From Nitrospira sp. (GTDB lineage Bacteria; Nitrospirota; Nitrospiria; Nitrospirales; Nitrospiraceae): a DNA stretch of 64,000 nt. The DNA lies in NCBI GenBank assembly GCA_005116745.1, contig SWDS01000001.1, positions 277,657-341,656 on the forward strand. Direction: 5' to 3'. Below, piece by piece: positions 11,401 to 19,697 of the stretch (position 1 is its first letter; the number at the start of each line of letters is the position of its first letter). The notes below the pieces were generated by a model. It was not told where the DNA came from and did not search any database. It was given only the letters and a program-made list of their open reading frames with translations. The position numbers were made by a program, and so were the translations under genes.

Positions 11401-13635
11401 CGCTTCGACCCCACCACCGGCACCTCACTCGGCTTCTTCGACAGCGGCACGACCGGCATCGTCAATCCATGGGGCCTGGCCTTTACACCGGAAATGCAGG
11501 TGACGGTCGTGGCCTCCGTGGCACCGACCATCACGAACCTAAGCGGCGACAGCCTCGCGTACAACGAGGGCGACGGGGCGGTGGTGATTGAGCAGGGCGG
11601 TAATGCACTGGTGGCCGATGTAGATTCGACCAATTTCGATACTGGGACATTGACCGTCTCGATTTCTGCGGGCATGGACAGTGCCGAAGACGTGCTGAGC
11701 ATCCAGAACCAAGGGACCGGGGCCGGGCAAATCGGCGTGAGCGGCAGCAATGTGACGTACGGCGGTGTGAGCATCGGCACGTTTACCGGCGGCAGCAGTG
11801 GCAGCAATCTTGTGATTACGTTCAATGCCAGCGCGACTCCCACAGCCGTGACGGCGCTGGTGAAGAACATCGCCTATGAGAATACGGATACGGCGATGCC
11901 CACGGCGGGGGCGCGGACCGTGCGGTACGTCCTGACTGATGGCGACGGTGGGACCAGCGCGAACTACGACACGACCGTCGCGGTGAGCGGCGTCAACGAT
12001 CCGCCCTCCATTGTGGATGCCACCGTGGCCCTCGACGAGAACAGTGCGAACGCCACAGCCGTGACCAACATCAGCGACAGCTTCACGGGGACCGACCTGG
12101 ACCGGGACGGCCAAGCGCTCACCTACAGCATTACGGCGGGCAACACGGGCGGGGCCTTTGCCATCAACGCGGCGACGGGAGCCATCACCGTGGCGACCAG
12201 TGCGGCCCTGGACTTCGAAACCACGCCGAGCTTTACCCTGACCGTGCAGGCGAGCGACGGCACCCTGAGCGATACCGCGGCGATCACGATCAATCTGAAC
12301 AACCTCAACGAGGCGCCGGTAGCGGGCGATGATGTGGCAGTCACGACCGAAAACACGGCGGTGACGACCGGCAATGTGTTGGCGAACGATAGTGATGTGG
12401 ATTCAGTGCTGAGTCCAGCTAGCATTTCCGCGTTTGATGCCGTGAGTGTCAACGGTGGGACGGTTGTGAACAATGGCGATGGCACCTTTACCTATACCCC
12501 GGGAGTGAACTTCACCGGTATTGACACGTTTACCTATACGGTGTCCGACGGTCTGTTGAGTGACACGGCAACTGTGACGATTACCGTCACGCCAGCTGGC
12601 AACAGTGTTCCAAGTCTTGCTGCCAATACCGGGTCTACAGTTACCCAAGGATTGACCGATGTGATCACAGCGAGTGAGCTGCACGTGGTCGACTTGGATA
12701 ATACATCAGGTCAACTGATCTATATGGTGACCACCGCTCCTCTCAATGGGCACCTCGAACTGACAACTACTCCCGGCGTGGCGATCACGACGTTTACGCA
12801 GGCTGATATCGATGCCGGCCGACTGGTGTTTGTCCATAACGGTGTAGCTACCACGAGTGATAATTTTACATTTACCGTCAGTGATGGAGCTGGAGGCACT
12901 ATCGGTGCCTCCATATTTACGTTCACGGTTTCGCCATTTTTCCCACCCCCTGGCGGCGGTGGCGGGAGCGGTGGAACCGGCGGTTCTGGTGGTACCGGTT
13001 CAGGAACCGGATCAGGATCTGGCCCGGTTTCTGGGGGTGGGAGCAGCGTCGGAGTAGTTCCAGCTCAAGTCCTTCCGTCTTCCGTGCCGATAAGTACGGA
13101 GGTGCCGGTCAAAGGTGTGTCGGTGGTGGGAGCTAGTAATGATCCGGCGCCAAGAGCAGTGATGGCGAATCGGACGTTTGCGAGGGGCGAGCAACCGAAT
13201 ACCGTCATTCAGGAGCTACCGACAGTACCGGCTGAACCGCTGTCACTGCCAGTGAAAAAGGTTCTCGCCGTTGGTCACAAGCTTGCCGAGCGTTTGACCA
13301 GGCTGACTGAGGAGCTGGAGCGTGGCGTGCAAGAGCGAGAGTCCCAGACTCACCTCGTTGGGCGTGTGGCGTCATTCTCCGGGGTGGCGTTATCTGCGGG
13401 GTTCGTTGCCTGGATCCTCCGTGGGGGGTCGCTCGTCGCGAGTTTCCTCGTTTCGATGCCAGCCTGGCGGCATTTTGATCCGCTGCCAGTATTGGGGGGC
13501 GAACTACTCACTCGCCGGAAGCGCGACCGCAAGATGCGTGAGGACGATGACCAGGAAAATAAGCAGTTCCGTGGCCTAGATCGAGTCTTGAAAACTGCTG
13601 ATCACAGAACAAACGGCCCGAAGCGATACCCATGA
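5419..13635 (+). CDS. Giant DUF4347 / LamG / FG-GAP / cadherin-like surface protein
   Basis: The protein has about 2738 codons from a TTG at 5419. The real start is uncertain: GTG 5491 and ATG 5521 are in frame and none has a clear ribosome site. The N-terminus holds LEPRIMFDGA (5575-5604), a motif found near the start of many huge secreted bacterial proteins. DUF4347 covers about 5797-6243, with HGDSG and YGCSFAEG. Two LamG/concanavalin-like domains follow (6307-6915, 7276-7865), then seven FG-GAP-like calcium-loop repeats (8005-9025), VCBS/cadherin-like modules (9022-10150, 11520-12600), two PKD-like domains (10156-10690), NHL/beta-propeller-like repeats (10700-11505) and a CSPG-like repeat (12601-12930). 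A Gly-rich linker (12946-13050), a coiled coil, a hydrophobic segment (about 13363-13460), FDPLPVL and a basic tail end the protein. It is probably displayed at the cell surface or spans the periplasm. Confidence 0.85.
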   Translation: MVHGKSEKLGLLFTLRILGKHKRSVEKASRRRPPMSVQTGSHLPSYSTSWLALEPRIMFDGAAVATVDTLATQQLAQTQAEASASPDDGGTSEAPLRAPTGEPQFSASDQALFDALAAYDTSAARQEIIFLSPSVRDYQQLLDGISPNVEVIILDPTRDGVQQMVEILAGRTGIDAIHLITHGDSGVLHLGTSTLDAASMSEQYADELATIKQSLSNTADLVIYGCSFAEGQVGQEAATLLGQLTGAEVAASTDVTGHVGLGGDWNLEYQIGAIETNVVVSSIVQSEWSGTLDITSNLVGHYQLDDGSGTTANDSSATNNDGTLLTGPPVWTAGQVGTSALDFSGNFDRVEAPDNAATNFGSGNFSVALWLNTTQTTAGQSRLIGDSSGANGFIMYRDTTTLTTFIQGTSGSTTLSVGGLFDGNWHHVVSVRNGTTSQLYVDGQLSTAVVTTVGNINNTNSLRIGASSAAAGDYDGRLDDVRLYSRALSSGDVAQLYTTSNDAPTNTVPGSQGTNEDTNLVFSSGTSNQISISDIDAGSNPIEVTVSVTNGVLTLAGMTGLTFTGGDGTADTTMTFRGTVANINTALNGLTYIPTAEYSGGATLTLVSRDNTLVSLDIDANLQARYTFESNANDVAGTPQNGTLVNGATYVTDGTRGQVLSLDGVDDYVQITSTFSNPTEVTVGGWVNLAAGTGRKEFISLDNRVHIALDDASGVKGSVQIGASSWVDLNSNQFIAGTGWHHVMYSYSDTGNTHALYIDGALVASASIANSIYWTGAGDTNIGRNAAAANAYNNGLVDDARVYDRVLTASEIAALASDLSLTDIDTVAITVSGVNDAPVASNDNHVMAENGTLTIGGWGASFTSNTISTAGDAPRSVYATDVDGDGDVDVLSASNSDDKITWHENNGAGSFTGHTITTGVDGAYSVFAADLDSDGDMDVIAAASNADTVTWYKNDGNENFTVQTITTTANNVLSVYATDVDSDGDVDVLSASFDDDKIAWYENNGAGSFTAHTISTAADAAGAVFAIDVDGDGDIDVLSSSQNDDKIAWYENDGSENFTAHTITTAADEARSVFAIDVDGDGDIDVLSASRADNKIAWYRNDGSENFTAITISTSVVGSRSVYAVDIEGDGDVDVLSASFDDDRIVLYKNDGNENFTAQNITTTDNGARSVFVADIDGDNDLDVVSASELDDKVAWYQNVGTGILSNDTDIDNGLLTSVLVAGPSHGTLALNTNGSFVYTPVTGFNGIDSFTYRASDGTAQSANATVTITVSGVNDAPLLTNGGSAGAGEDSGGNPFFGVVTVTDPDSADFNGGTLTASISVGGESTDKLQLLGIGGVSLSGSNVLVSGVTVGTWSGGTGGTPLTVSFNVNAQLAQVQAVYQSITYTTTSDTPTLGVRTISVVVTDGDGGTSNTGTGTVNLTTAVNDQPVFSNLNGTPTYIEGGAAVVLDADVTIFDAELTNANNFSGATLTLTRNGGANAQDVFSASGTLSLSGGNVVVSGTTIGTYTNSGGTLQFTFNGSATNTLVNQAMQQIAYSNSSDTPPASAQINWTFSDGNTGSQGTGGALTATGSTTVTITAQNDPPSANAAGPYTIVEGQNLTLNAGSSSDPEGDTLTYAWDLDNDGNYGEVGEPTTVNPTVTWATLQSFGIADNGSYTIGLRVSDGTTPVTTTTTLNVDNTAPTLTATGSATASNGGVYTLNLSASDPGADTISGWTINWGDGTVQAVAGNPPTVTHSYSNIGLTYNILAAATDEDGTFTDSKVLVSSFGNDSIRQLDGVTGGLLGVLPANGSLDNPSGSVIGPDGRLYVSGYASNNVVWYDLGAGTTGVFVAAGSGGLASAADVVFGHDGHLYVTSYDTDQVLRYNGTTGAFIDVFATGTLNGPTPLTFGADGHLYVGDWFGGKVYKFDGVSGAQIGAGAFATLPSGFGVVSMEFGSDGHLYVGDGQVNDLLKFNGTTGAFMSTIDASITPYDIETGPDGTLYVTDFTAGRVERFDPTTGTSLGFFDSGTTGIVNPWGLAFTPEMQVTVVASVAPTITNLSGDSLAYNEGDGAVVIEQGGNALVADVDSTNFDTGTLTVSISAGMDSAEDVLSIQNQGTGAGQIGVSGSNVTYGGVSIGTFTGGSSGSNLVITFNASATPTAVTALVKNIAYENTDTAMPTAGARTVRYVLTDGDGGTSANYDTTVAVSGVNDPPSIVDATVALDENSANATAVTNISDSFTGTDLDRDGQALTYSITAGNTGGAFAINAATGAITVATSAALDFETTPSFTLTVQASDGTLSDTAAITINLNNLNEAPVAGDDVAVTTENTAVTTGNVLANDSDVDSVLSPASISAFDAVSVNGGTVVNNGDGTFTYTPGVNFTGIDTFTYTVSDGLLSDTATVTITVTPAGNSVPSLAANTGSTVTQGLTDVITASELHVVDLDNTSGQLIYMVTTAPLNGHLELTTTPGVAITTFTQADIDAGRLVFVHNGVATTSDNFTFTVSDGAGGTIGASIFTFTVSPFFPPPGGGGGSGGTGGSGGTGSGTGSGSGPVSGGGSSVGVVPAQVLPSSVPISTEVPVKGVSVVGASNDPAPRAVMANRTFARGEQPNTVIQELPTVPAEPLSLPVKKVLAVGHKLAERLTRLTEELERGVQERESQTHLVGRVASFSGVALSAGFVAWILRGGSLVASFLVSMPAWRHFDPLPVLGGELLTRRKRDRKMREDDDQENKQFRGLDRVLKTADHRTNGPKRYP
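8005..9025 (+). repeat. Seven tandem FG-GAP-like repeats of 49 codons
   Basis: Within the giant gene, seven consecutive units of about 147 bp encode a pattern of SVYATDVDGDGDVDVLSAS, then DDKIAWYENNG, then SFTAHTIST. Each unit has the D-x-D-x-D-G-x-x-D type calcium-binding loop seen in FG-GAP/integrin-alpha-like beta-propellers. Units 3 to 5 are the most alike; the seventh is cut short. Seven blades fit a closed propeller. DNA-level similarity suggests recent unit duplication or homogenisation. Confidence 0.85.
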
Positions 13636-13648
13636 ACGGAACGCAGTC

Positions 13649-15559
13649 ATGAAAGTGACCCCCTTAGTTTGGATCAGTTTCGGCTTGGTCAGCGTGACGA
13701 TCAGCGTGATGTTAGCCGGCTCTTCACTTGTCGATCTCGTGCCCAACCATGATCGCCAGGTCTTCGAATATCGTCGCGATTTAGCCGAAGCCCTGGCTGT
13801 TCAATATTCGGTATTAGCGGAGCGGAATCAGATTGAAACGATTCAATTTGCCATGGAGACGTTGGCCAAGCGGAATCACGAAATCTCCTCACTGGCGCTC
13901 CTTCAAAAAGACGGCGGCATCGTTGCGCAAGTTGGCGCGCATGCACAGGTTTGGGTTCAGCCGCTGGGTGACCAATCGACGCTTCAATCCCTTCAAGTCC
14001 CGATCTTTTCCGGAGATCAACCATGGGGTGTGCTCCAATTGGCGTTTCGTGAATCTGAAGGCTCAGGAATCGACCGCTTTCTTTCCGATCCATGGATACG
14101 CTTCCTTGCGTTTGTGAGCGTGATGGGGTTCTTCGGCTACCTCTTTTTCATGAAGCGCACGCTCCGTCAGCTCGATCCCTCCGGCATTGTTCCGACACGT
14201 GTGAAAGCGGCGCTCGATGCCCTGACGCAGGGCGTGGTAATGATCGACATGCGAGACGCGATTATTCTTACTAATGATTCATTCAGTCGCGCTGTCAATA
14301 AGCCCGTGACCTCGTTGATTGGCTCCGATCTCGGGACGCTTGGCTGGAAGTCGATGACTCCAACGGATTCGCTCATGGTGTATCCGTGGACCAGGGCTAT
14401 TATGGACCGGCGCTCTCTCGACAATATCCCGCTCATTATCAATCTCTCCGATGGGGAGCAGCGAAAATTCATCGTCAATACGGTCCCGATTATGGACGAC
14501 GGGTCCACGGTCAGAGGAGCGCTCGTCTCGTTTCACGACGTCACCGAACTGGATCGAGCCAATTCTCAACTTAAGGATGCGAACAGTGAATTAGAGGCAT
14601 CACGTGTCCAAATTTTACAGAAGAACCAGGAACTCGAGGCCACGAATACGAATTTGCACGTCGAGATGGATCAGCGGAAAAAAGCTGAGGCGGAAAAGGA
14701 AAAGCTGTACCAGCAACTCATGAATGCCTCGCGCCAAGCGGGTATGGCGGATGTGGCGTCCAGTGTACTGCATAATGTCGGGAACGTTCTCAATAGCATT
14801 AATGTATCGACCGATACGCTACTCAAAACACTTAAGAAGCCGATGGTGGGCGATGTCTGTCGGATCGCATCGATGTTCAACGAGCATCAGGACAATCTAC
14901 AGGAATTCTTGACGGTCGATCCGAAGGGCAAGCAGATCCCCTCCTATCTTGGCTTGGTGGCTGAATCCCTGAGCGGGAGCCATCAGACGATCCAAGGTGA
15001 ACTCGACTCGCTTGTGAAGAAAGTCGATCACATCAAGCAAGTGATCATGTCACAGCAAGATATTGCCCGCGCAGGGAATATCCGTGAGCCAGCGTCCGCT
15101 GAAGATCTCATGGAACAGGCGGTCGTGATGGCGCTCCCTGAGCCGGAGAAATACCACATCCAAATTATACGGGACTATAGCCCCGTCCCCATGATGATGA
15201 CGGATCGACACCAAGTCTTGCAGGTATTGGTCAACCTGATCACCAACGCGAAGAACGCCATGGTGGAACACTCGGAGGGCACCCGCCGTCTCACGCTGCG
15301 CATCGGAGTGCTTTCCGCTCAGGCCTGCGCTCAATTTGAGGTGATCGATACCGGTATCGGGGTCAAACCGGAGCATCTCCCTCGGCTGTTTGCGCAAGGC
15401 TTTACAACGAGAAAGGCCGGTCATGGACTTGGGCTCCATAGCGCGGCCATTGTCGCCAAAAATCTTGGTGGAACGTTGCACGGGCAGAGTGCGGGCGAGG
15501 GGTGTGGCGCGACGTTCACTCTGGAACTCCCGTTGGTCGTGGTGGAAGCCGCAGCATGA
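13649..15559 (+). CDS. Membrane-bound sensor histidine kinase
   Basis: The 636-residue protein starts 13 bp after the giant gene. It has an N-terminal transmembrane helix (about residues 8-28), a periplasmic sensor region, a second helix (about 148-168), a PAS-like domain (about 185-305), a coiled coil, a variant H-box (SSVLHNVGNVLNSIN, phospho-His375) and a HATPase domain. The ATPase domain shows NLITNAKNAM, DTGIGV and GHGLGLH. The H-box follows the HNVGNVLNS form, not SHEIRTP. It is likely to phosphorylate one or more of the receiver proteins encoded directly downstream. Its nearness to the giant protein and exporter suggests that it senses envelope or surface state. Confidence 0.85.
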   Translation: MKVTPLVWISFGLVSVTISVMLAGSSLVDLVPNHDRQVFEYRRDLAEALAVQYSVLAERNQIETIQFAMETLAKRNHEISSLALLQKDGGIVAQVGAHAQVWVQPLGDQSTLQSLQVPIFSGDQPWGVLQLAFRESEGSGIDRFLSDPWIRFLAFVSVMGFFGYLFFMKRTLRQLDPSGIVPTRVKAALDALTQGVVMIDMRDAIILTNDSFSRAVNKPVTSLIGSDLGTLGWKSMTPTDSLMVYPWTRAIMDRRSLDNIPLIINLSDGEQRKFIVNTVPIMDDGSTVRGALVSFHDVTELDRANSQLKDANSELEASRVQILQKNQELEATNTNLHVEMDQRKKAEAEKEKLYQQLMNASRQAGMADVASSVLHNVGNVLNSINVSTDTLLKTLKKPMVGDVCRIASMFNEHQDNLQEFLTVDPKGKQIPSYLGLVAESLSGSHQTIQGELDSLVKKVDHIKQVIMSQQDIARAGNIREPASAEDLMEQAVVMALPEPEKYHIQIIRDYSPVPMMMTDRHQVLQVLVNLITNAKNAMVEHSEGTRRLTLRIGVLSAQACAQFEVIDTGIGVKPEHLPRLFAQGFTTRKAGHGLGLHSAAIVAKNLGGTLHGQSAGEGCGATFTLELPLVVVEAAA

Positions 15560-16419
15560 ACAGTGATCAGGCTACGGACAATCGGCGCGTTCTCGTCATT
15601 GACGACAACACGAACATCCATGAAGACTTCCGTAAGATCCTGATGCCGCTGGCCGATTCCGATTCATTGGCTCACGCTCGGGCAGCCTTGTTTGGAGAGG
15701 TTCCGACACTTCCATCACAAATACGCTATGAGCTGGACTTCGCGAGCCAGGGGCGTGAGGGCTTCGGTCTGGCTCAGAATGCTTATCAAAGAGGGAATCC
15801 CTATGCGGTGGCATTTGTGGACATGCGGATGCCGCCGGGATGGGATGGACTCGAGACCATCGAGCATCTGTGGTATGCCGATCCTGATGTTCAAATCGTG
15901 ATTTGTTCCGCGTATTCTGATCATCCATGGGAAGATGTGAGTCGTCGTATCGGAGACACCGACAAGCTGCTCATTCTGATGAAGCCCTTCAACAGCATCG
16001 AGGTTGTTCAACTCGCGAACGCGCTGACGAAGAAATGGAATCTGGCACGCGCTGTCAAACTGCAGATTGACAGTCTTGCGTTCAGCGTGAGTCAACGAAC
16101 AGCCGAGTTGCGGGAGGCGAATGAGCGTCTGCAAGCAAATATTGTCAGTCGGGCTGCGGACAGACTGCCAGCTCCTTCTCGGAGCGATCTTGAGGAGACC
16201 TTCCGTCAAAAGGAAGAATTTCTCGCGATTATGAGCCATGAAATTCTGACCCCCATGAATGAACTCGTCAGGAAAGTGCAGCTTCTGCTTGATAGTCCGC
16301 TGAGTCCAGGCCAGCGTGAGCATGCGTCGACACTCCAACGGTGTGCACAGGACCTCCTTTCCCTCATCAATGATATGCATGTGTTCATGGCGGGTGGAAG
16401 AGAAGAAACTCAGACCTAA
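15556..16419 (+). CDS. Receiver protein with HisKA-like helix pair but no ATPase domain
   Basis: The ATG at 15556 overlaps the kinase stop (ATGA). The 287-residue protein begins with a receiver domain of the IHEDFRKIL type: acidic pair at DD, phospho-acceptor Asp89 in [17 protein letters not shown], Ser in place of Thr in VICSAYS, and Lys in LMKPF. A coiled coil leads to a HisKA-like segment with His228 in MSHEILTPMN, where the usual arginine is leucine. The protein then stops after the dimerisation helices, so the catalytic HATPase domain is absent. It could serve as a phosphotransfer intermediate or be a decayed hybrid kinase; the reading frame is intact. Confidence 0.8.
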   Translation: MNSDQATDNRRVLVIDDNTNIHEDFRKILMPLADSDSLAHARAALFGEVPTLPSQIRYELDFASQGREGFGLAQNAYQRGNPYAVAFVDMRMPPGWDGLETIEHLWYADPDVQIVICSAYSDHPWEDVSRRIGDTDKLLILMKPFNSIEVVQLANALTKKWNLARAVKLQIDSLAFSVSQRTAELREANERLQANIVSRAADRLPAPSRSDLEETFRQKEEFLAIMSHEILTPMNELVRKVQLLLDSPLSPGQREHASTLQRCAQDLLSLINDMHVFMAGGREETQT

Positions 16420-16469
16420 GGCTGTGAGTAATGATGTTCCTCCTCTCGGCAGACAGAAGGACATGACGG

Positions 16470-18359
16470 ATGATGAGCGCCAACAATAAAAACCTTCGAA
16501 TCTTGGTCGTTGACGACAATCGGGCCATCCATGAGGATTTTCGCAGAATCCTTGAAGCGCCATCTGAGGAAGAGGGGCTCCATCGCGCACGGGCGACGCT
16601 GTTCGGAGAGACGCCACTTGTCGAGGCCCTGGACCAGTTCGAGCTGGATTATGCGGAACAAGGACAAGCGGCGTTGGCCCTGGTAGAGATGGCGCGTCGG
16701 GAAGAACGTCCGTATGCGGTGGCGTTTGTCGATATGCGGATGCCACCAGGGTGGGACGGCTTGGAAACTATTGAACGGCTCTGGGAGGCGGACGGACGGC
16801 TTCAAGTGGTTATCTGTACGGCCTATTCAGATCATTCGTGGGCGGAGATTGCCGCACGGCTCGAGATGAGCGACCGGTTGCTCATCCTTCGGAAGCCGTT
16901 CGATTCCATTGAGGTTCAGCAGATTGCCGCATCGCTGACCAGGAAGTGGGAGTTGGGACGGGACATTCGGTCACAGATCGAAGATCTCGTTGCACAGGTC
17001 AATGCCCGCAATCGAGAACTCCAGGCGACGAACCAGCATCTTGAGCAACAGGTGGCTGCACGGACGGCTGAGCTCCAACAGCGCAACGATGAATTACAGA
17101 AAATGGTCGAGGCCCTTAAGGAAGCCAAGGTGGCGGCGGATAAGGCCAATCAGGCCAAGTCACAGTTCTTAGCCCGTATGAGCCATGAGATCCGGACGCC
17201 CATGAACGCGATGCTCGGCATGAATGAGCTGCTTCTCTCAACCTCGTTGAACGACCGGCAGCGTCATTTCGTCCAAACCATCCATCATTCCGGCGAGCAG
17301 TTGCTTCAGATCATCAACGACATACTCGACTTGTCCAAGATCGATGAGGACAAGATGGACCTCCACATCGCGGGATTTGACCTGGTTGCAACCGTGCAGG
17401 ATGTTGCCGGGCTATTCCATGAACCCTCGCAACGAAAGGGGCTCAGTCTAGAATGTCAGATCGACCCCGAGTTACCTGCTGTGTGGCGAGGGGACGGCCT
17501 GCGTCTTCGGCAGATTCTGATGAACCTCGTGAGCAATGCCATCAAATTTACGGAGCGAGGGAGCATCCTGATTCATGTTGAGCGTCTCGAGGATCGCGAG
17601 GAGAAGGTCTTATTCAAAATGACGGTGTGCGATACCGGAATCGGTATTCCTCTGGAGGCGCAGCAGAAAATTTTCGATCCGTTCGCTCAGGTTGATGGAT
17701 CGATGACGAGGCGGTACGGAGGGACGGGTTTAGGACTCGCGATTGTTCAACGACTCGCCTCCTTGATGGGTGGAGACGTCGGGCTCACCAGTACCCCAGG
17801 AAACGGATCCACATTTTGGTTTACGGTCTGTCTTGAGAAGGTGAGCGCGAGTGACAGAGCTGGGCTGGAGCACAAGCAGGCGGATGACTACTCGACGCCT
17901 GAGGTATTGCTCAATAGAGGCCACGACAGAAGCCCGGGCGTCCATTCCTCCAAGCCACGATCACGTGCGCGTATCCTCTTGGCTGAAGATAATCCGACGA
18001 ACCAAGAGGTCTTTCTTCGCATGCTGGAGCTCTGCGGGGAATCAGCCGATACGGCGGGTACAGGTCGAGAGGCGATCCAGGCGCTTGAGAGGCGCCCATA
18101 CGACCTCGTCCTGATGGACTGCGAAATGCCGGAGATGGATGGATTGACGGCGACAGCAGAAATCCGTCGACGAGGATTTACGAGAGGGGATGGTCGGCCT
18201 GTCACGATTCTCGCATTGTCAGGTTACGCAGTGAGCACTGTCGAAACTGCCTGCATCGCGGGCGGGATGGACGGTTTTCTGCCAAAGCCGGTGGGGCTCA
18301 AAGAGATACAGAAGGCGGTCCGCCAGTGGTTGCCTACCATTGGTTCCCTCGCCGCCTAA
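16470..18359 (+). CDS. Hybrid histidine kinase: receiver-HisKA-HATPase-receiver
   Basis: The 629-residue soluble protein has an N-terminal receiver of the IHEDFRRIL type (phospho-Asp88), then a coiled coil (about 160-220), HisKA with His239 in [10 protein letters not shown], HATPase ([27 protein letters not shown]) and a canonical C-terminal receiver ([19 protein letters not shown]). It has no membrane segment. Its N-terminal receiver is closely related to those of the genes on either side, and it keeps all residues needed for phosphorelay. It probably receives phosphate from a partner through the first receiver, which tunes its own kinase activity. Confidence 0.87.
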   Translation: MMSANNKNLRILVVDDNRAIHEDFRRILEAPSEEEGLHRARATLFGETPLVEALDQFELDYAEQGQAALALVEMARREERPYAVAFVDMRMPPGWDGLETIERLWEADGRLQVVICTAYSDHSWAEIAARLEMSDRLLILRKPFDSIEVQQIAASLTRKWELGRDIRSQIEDLVAQVNARNRELQATNQHLEQQVAARTAELQQRNDELQKMVEALKEAKVAADKANQAKSQFLARMSHEIRTPMNAMLGMNELLLSTSLNDRQRHFVQTIHHSGEQLLQIINDILDLSKIDEDKMDLHIAGFDLVATVQDVAGLFHEPSQRKGLSLECQIDPELPAVWRGDGLRLRQILMNLVSNAIKFTERGSILIHVERLEDREEKVLFKMTVCDTGIGIPLEAQQKIFDPFAQVDGSMTRRYGGTGLGLAIVQRLASLMGGDVGLTSTPGNGSTFWFTVCLEKVSASDRAGLEHKQADDYSTPEVLLNRGHDRSPGVHSSKPRSRARILLAEDNPTNQEVFLRMLELCGESADTAGTGREAIQALERRPYDLVLMDCEMPEMDGLTATAEIRRRGFTRGDGRPVTILALSGYAVSTVETACIAGGMDGFLPKPVGLKEIQKAVRQWLPTIGSLAA

Positions 18360-18395
18360 GCGGCATTGTCTGCTGGCGCAGTCAGGGAGAGCTGT

Positions 18396-19661
18396 ATGAA
18401 TATGGATATCGACAAGCATAGTCAGCACCTTCGAGTCTTAGTCATTGACGACAATCTCTCAATCCACGAGGACTTTCGAAAAATCCTTCAACCGGGAACG
18501 GAGACACAGAGGCTGGATGACGCGCGCGCGTCGTTATTCGGGGGGGAATCTTTTCAGAAGGCGCTTGTGCGGTTTGAACTGGATTATGCAGATCAGGGGC
18601 AAGCCGCGCTGGCCCTCGTCCAAATGGCGCGTCGGGAAGAGCGGCCTTATGCGGTGGCGTTTGTGGATATGCGGATGCCTCCGGGATGGGATGGGCTGGA
18701 GACCATCGAGCGTCTGTGGGAGGTTGATCCCGAGATTCAGACGGTCATCTGCACGGCCTACACCGACCATTCCTGGGACGACATCATTCGCCGATTGGGC
18801 TGCGATGACCGTCTCCTGATTCTGCAAAAGCCATTTTCCACCGTGGAGGTCTCGCAATTGGCCGCCTCCCTCACCACCAAGTGGAAGCTGGCGCGTCAGG
18901 CGCGCCAACGGTTAGAAGCGGCCGAGGCCGCCAACGTCGCGAAATCGCAATTCCTTGCCAACGTGAGCCACGAAATCCGCACGCCTATGAACGGTATTCT
19001 CGGGATGAGCGAACTCTTGCTGCGGACGCCTTTGAACGACAAGCAACGCCGGTACATCGAGACGCTCCACAAATCCGGAACGGCTCTGCTGCAGGTCATC
19101 AATGATATTCTCGATATCTCGAGGATTGAATCAGGGAAACTCAAGATCGAACGCATCGCGTTCGATCTGCGTCAGCTCGTTAAGGATGTCCTGGAACTAT
19201 TGTCCGGCCCTATTGAGAGCAAGGGGCTGAGGCTGACAGTCGTGCTTGCTGACAATCTCCTTCAGGAATACGACGGTGACCCGGTGCGCATTCGGCAGAT
19301 CTTGACCAACTTGATCGGCAACGCCATAAAATTTACGACCCAGGGAGAAATCACCCTCCACGTGGCGGTCGCTGAGGATACTGTCGATACGGCAACGCTT
19401 TGTCTGAAAGTGCGGGACACAGGCATCGGCATCGAGCCTGCCGCCCAAGCCAAGCTCTTTACACCGTTTACACAGGCTGACGGCAGTACTACGCGCAAGT
19501 ATGGCGGGACAGGACTCGGGCTTGCCATTGTAAAACAACTGGCCCAGATGATGAATGGAACGGTGGGTGTCGAGAGCATCCTCGGCCAAGGATCGACGTT
19601 TTGGTGCACGATTCAACTCCAAAAGCCTTCTACCCAGACGGTGTTGGCGAAGGTGGTTTGA
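18396..19661 (+). CDS. Receiver-histidine kinase (cytosolic)
   Basis: The ATG at 18396 was chosen because GGGAGAG precedes it; upstream in-frame codons lack a ribosome site. The 421-residue protein has the [13 protein letters not shown] receiver (phospho-Asp91, [14 protein letters not shown]), a short linker, HisKA with His192 in [10 protein letters not shown], and a HATPase domain ([26 protein letters not shown]). Unlike the previous gene it has no second receiver. It is the third member of a tandem family and presumably part of the same relay. Confidence 0.86.
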   Translation: MNMDIDKHSQHLRVLVIDDNLSIHEDFRKILQPGTETQRLDDARASLFGGESFQKALVRFELDYADQGQAALALVQMARREERPYAVAFVDMRMPPGWDGLETIERLWEVDPEIQTVICTAYTDHSWDDIIRRLGCDDRLLILQKPFSTVEVSQLAASLTTKWKLARQARQRLEAAEAANVAKSQFLANVSHEIRTPMNGILGMSELLLRTPLNDKQRRYIETLHKSGTALLQVINDILDISRIESGKLKIERIAFDLRQLVKDVLELLSGPIESKGLRLTVVLADNLLQEYDGDPVRIRQILTNLIGNAIKFTTQGEITLHVAVAEDTVDTATLCLKVRDTGIGIEPAAQAKLFTPFTQADGSTTRKYGGTGLGLAIVKQLAQMMNGTVGVESILGQGSTFWCTIQLQKPSTQTVLAKVV

Positions 19662-19697
19662 TGGCTAGCCTAGTGAGGAATAGAGGAGCTGTGACGA

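Noticed and set aside
5764..12926. Many long open frames on the minus strand opposite the giant gene
   Set aside because: They mirror the GC-biased codon pattern of the repeats and have no ribosome sites or motifs.
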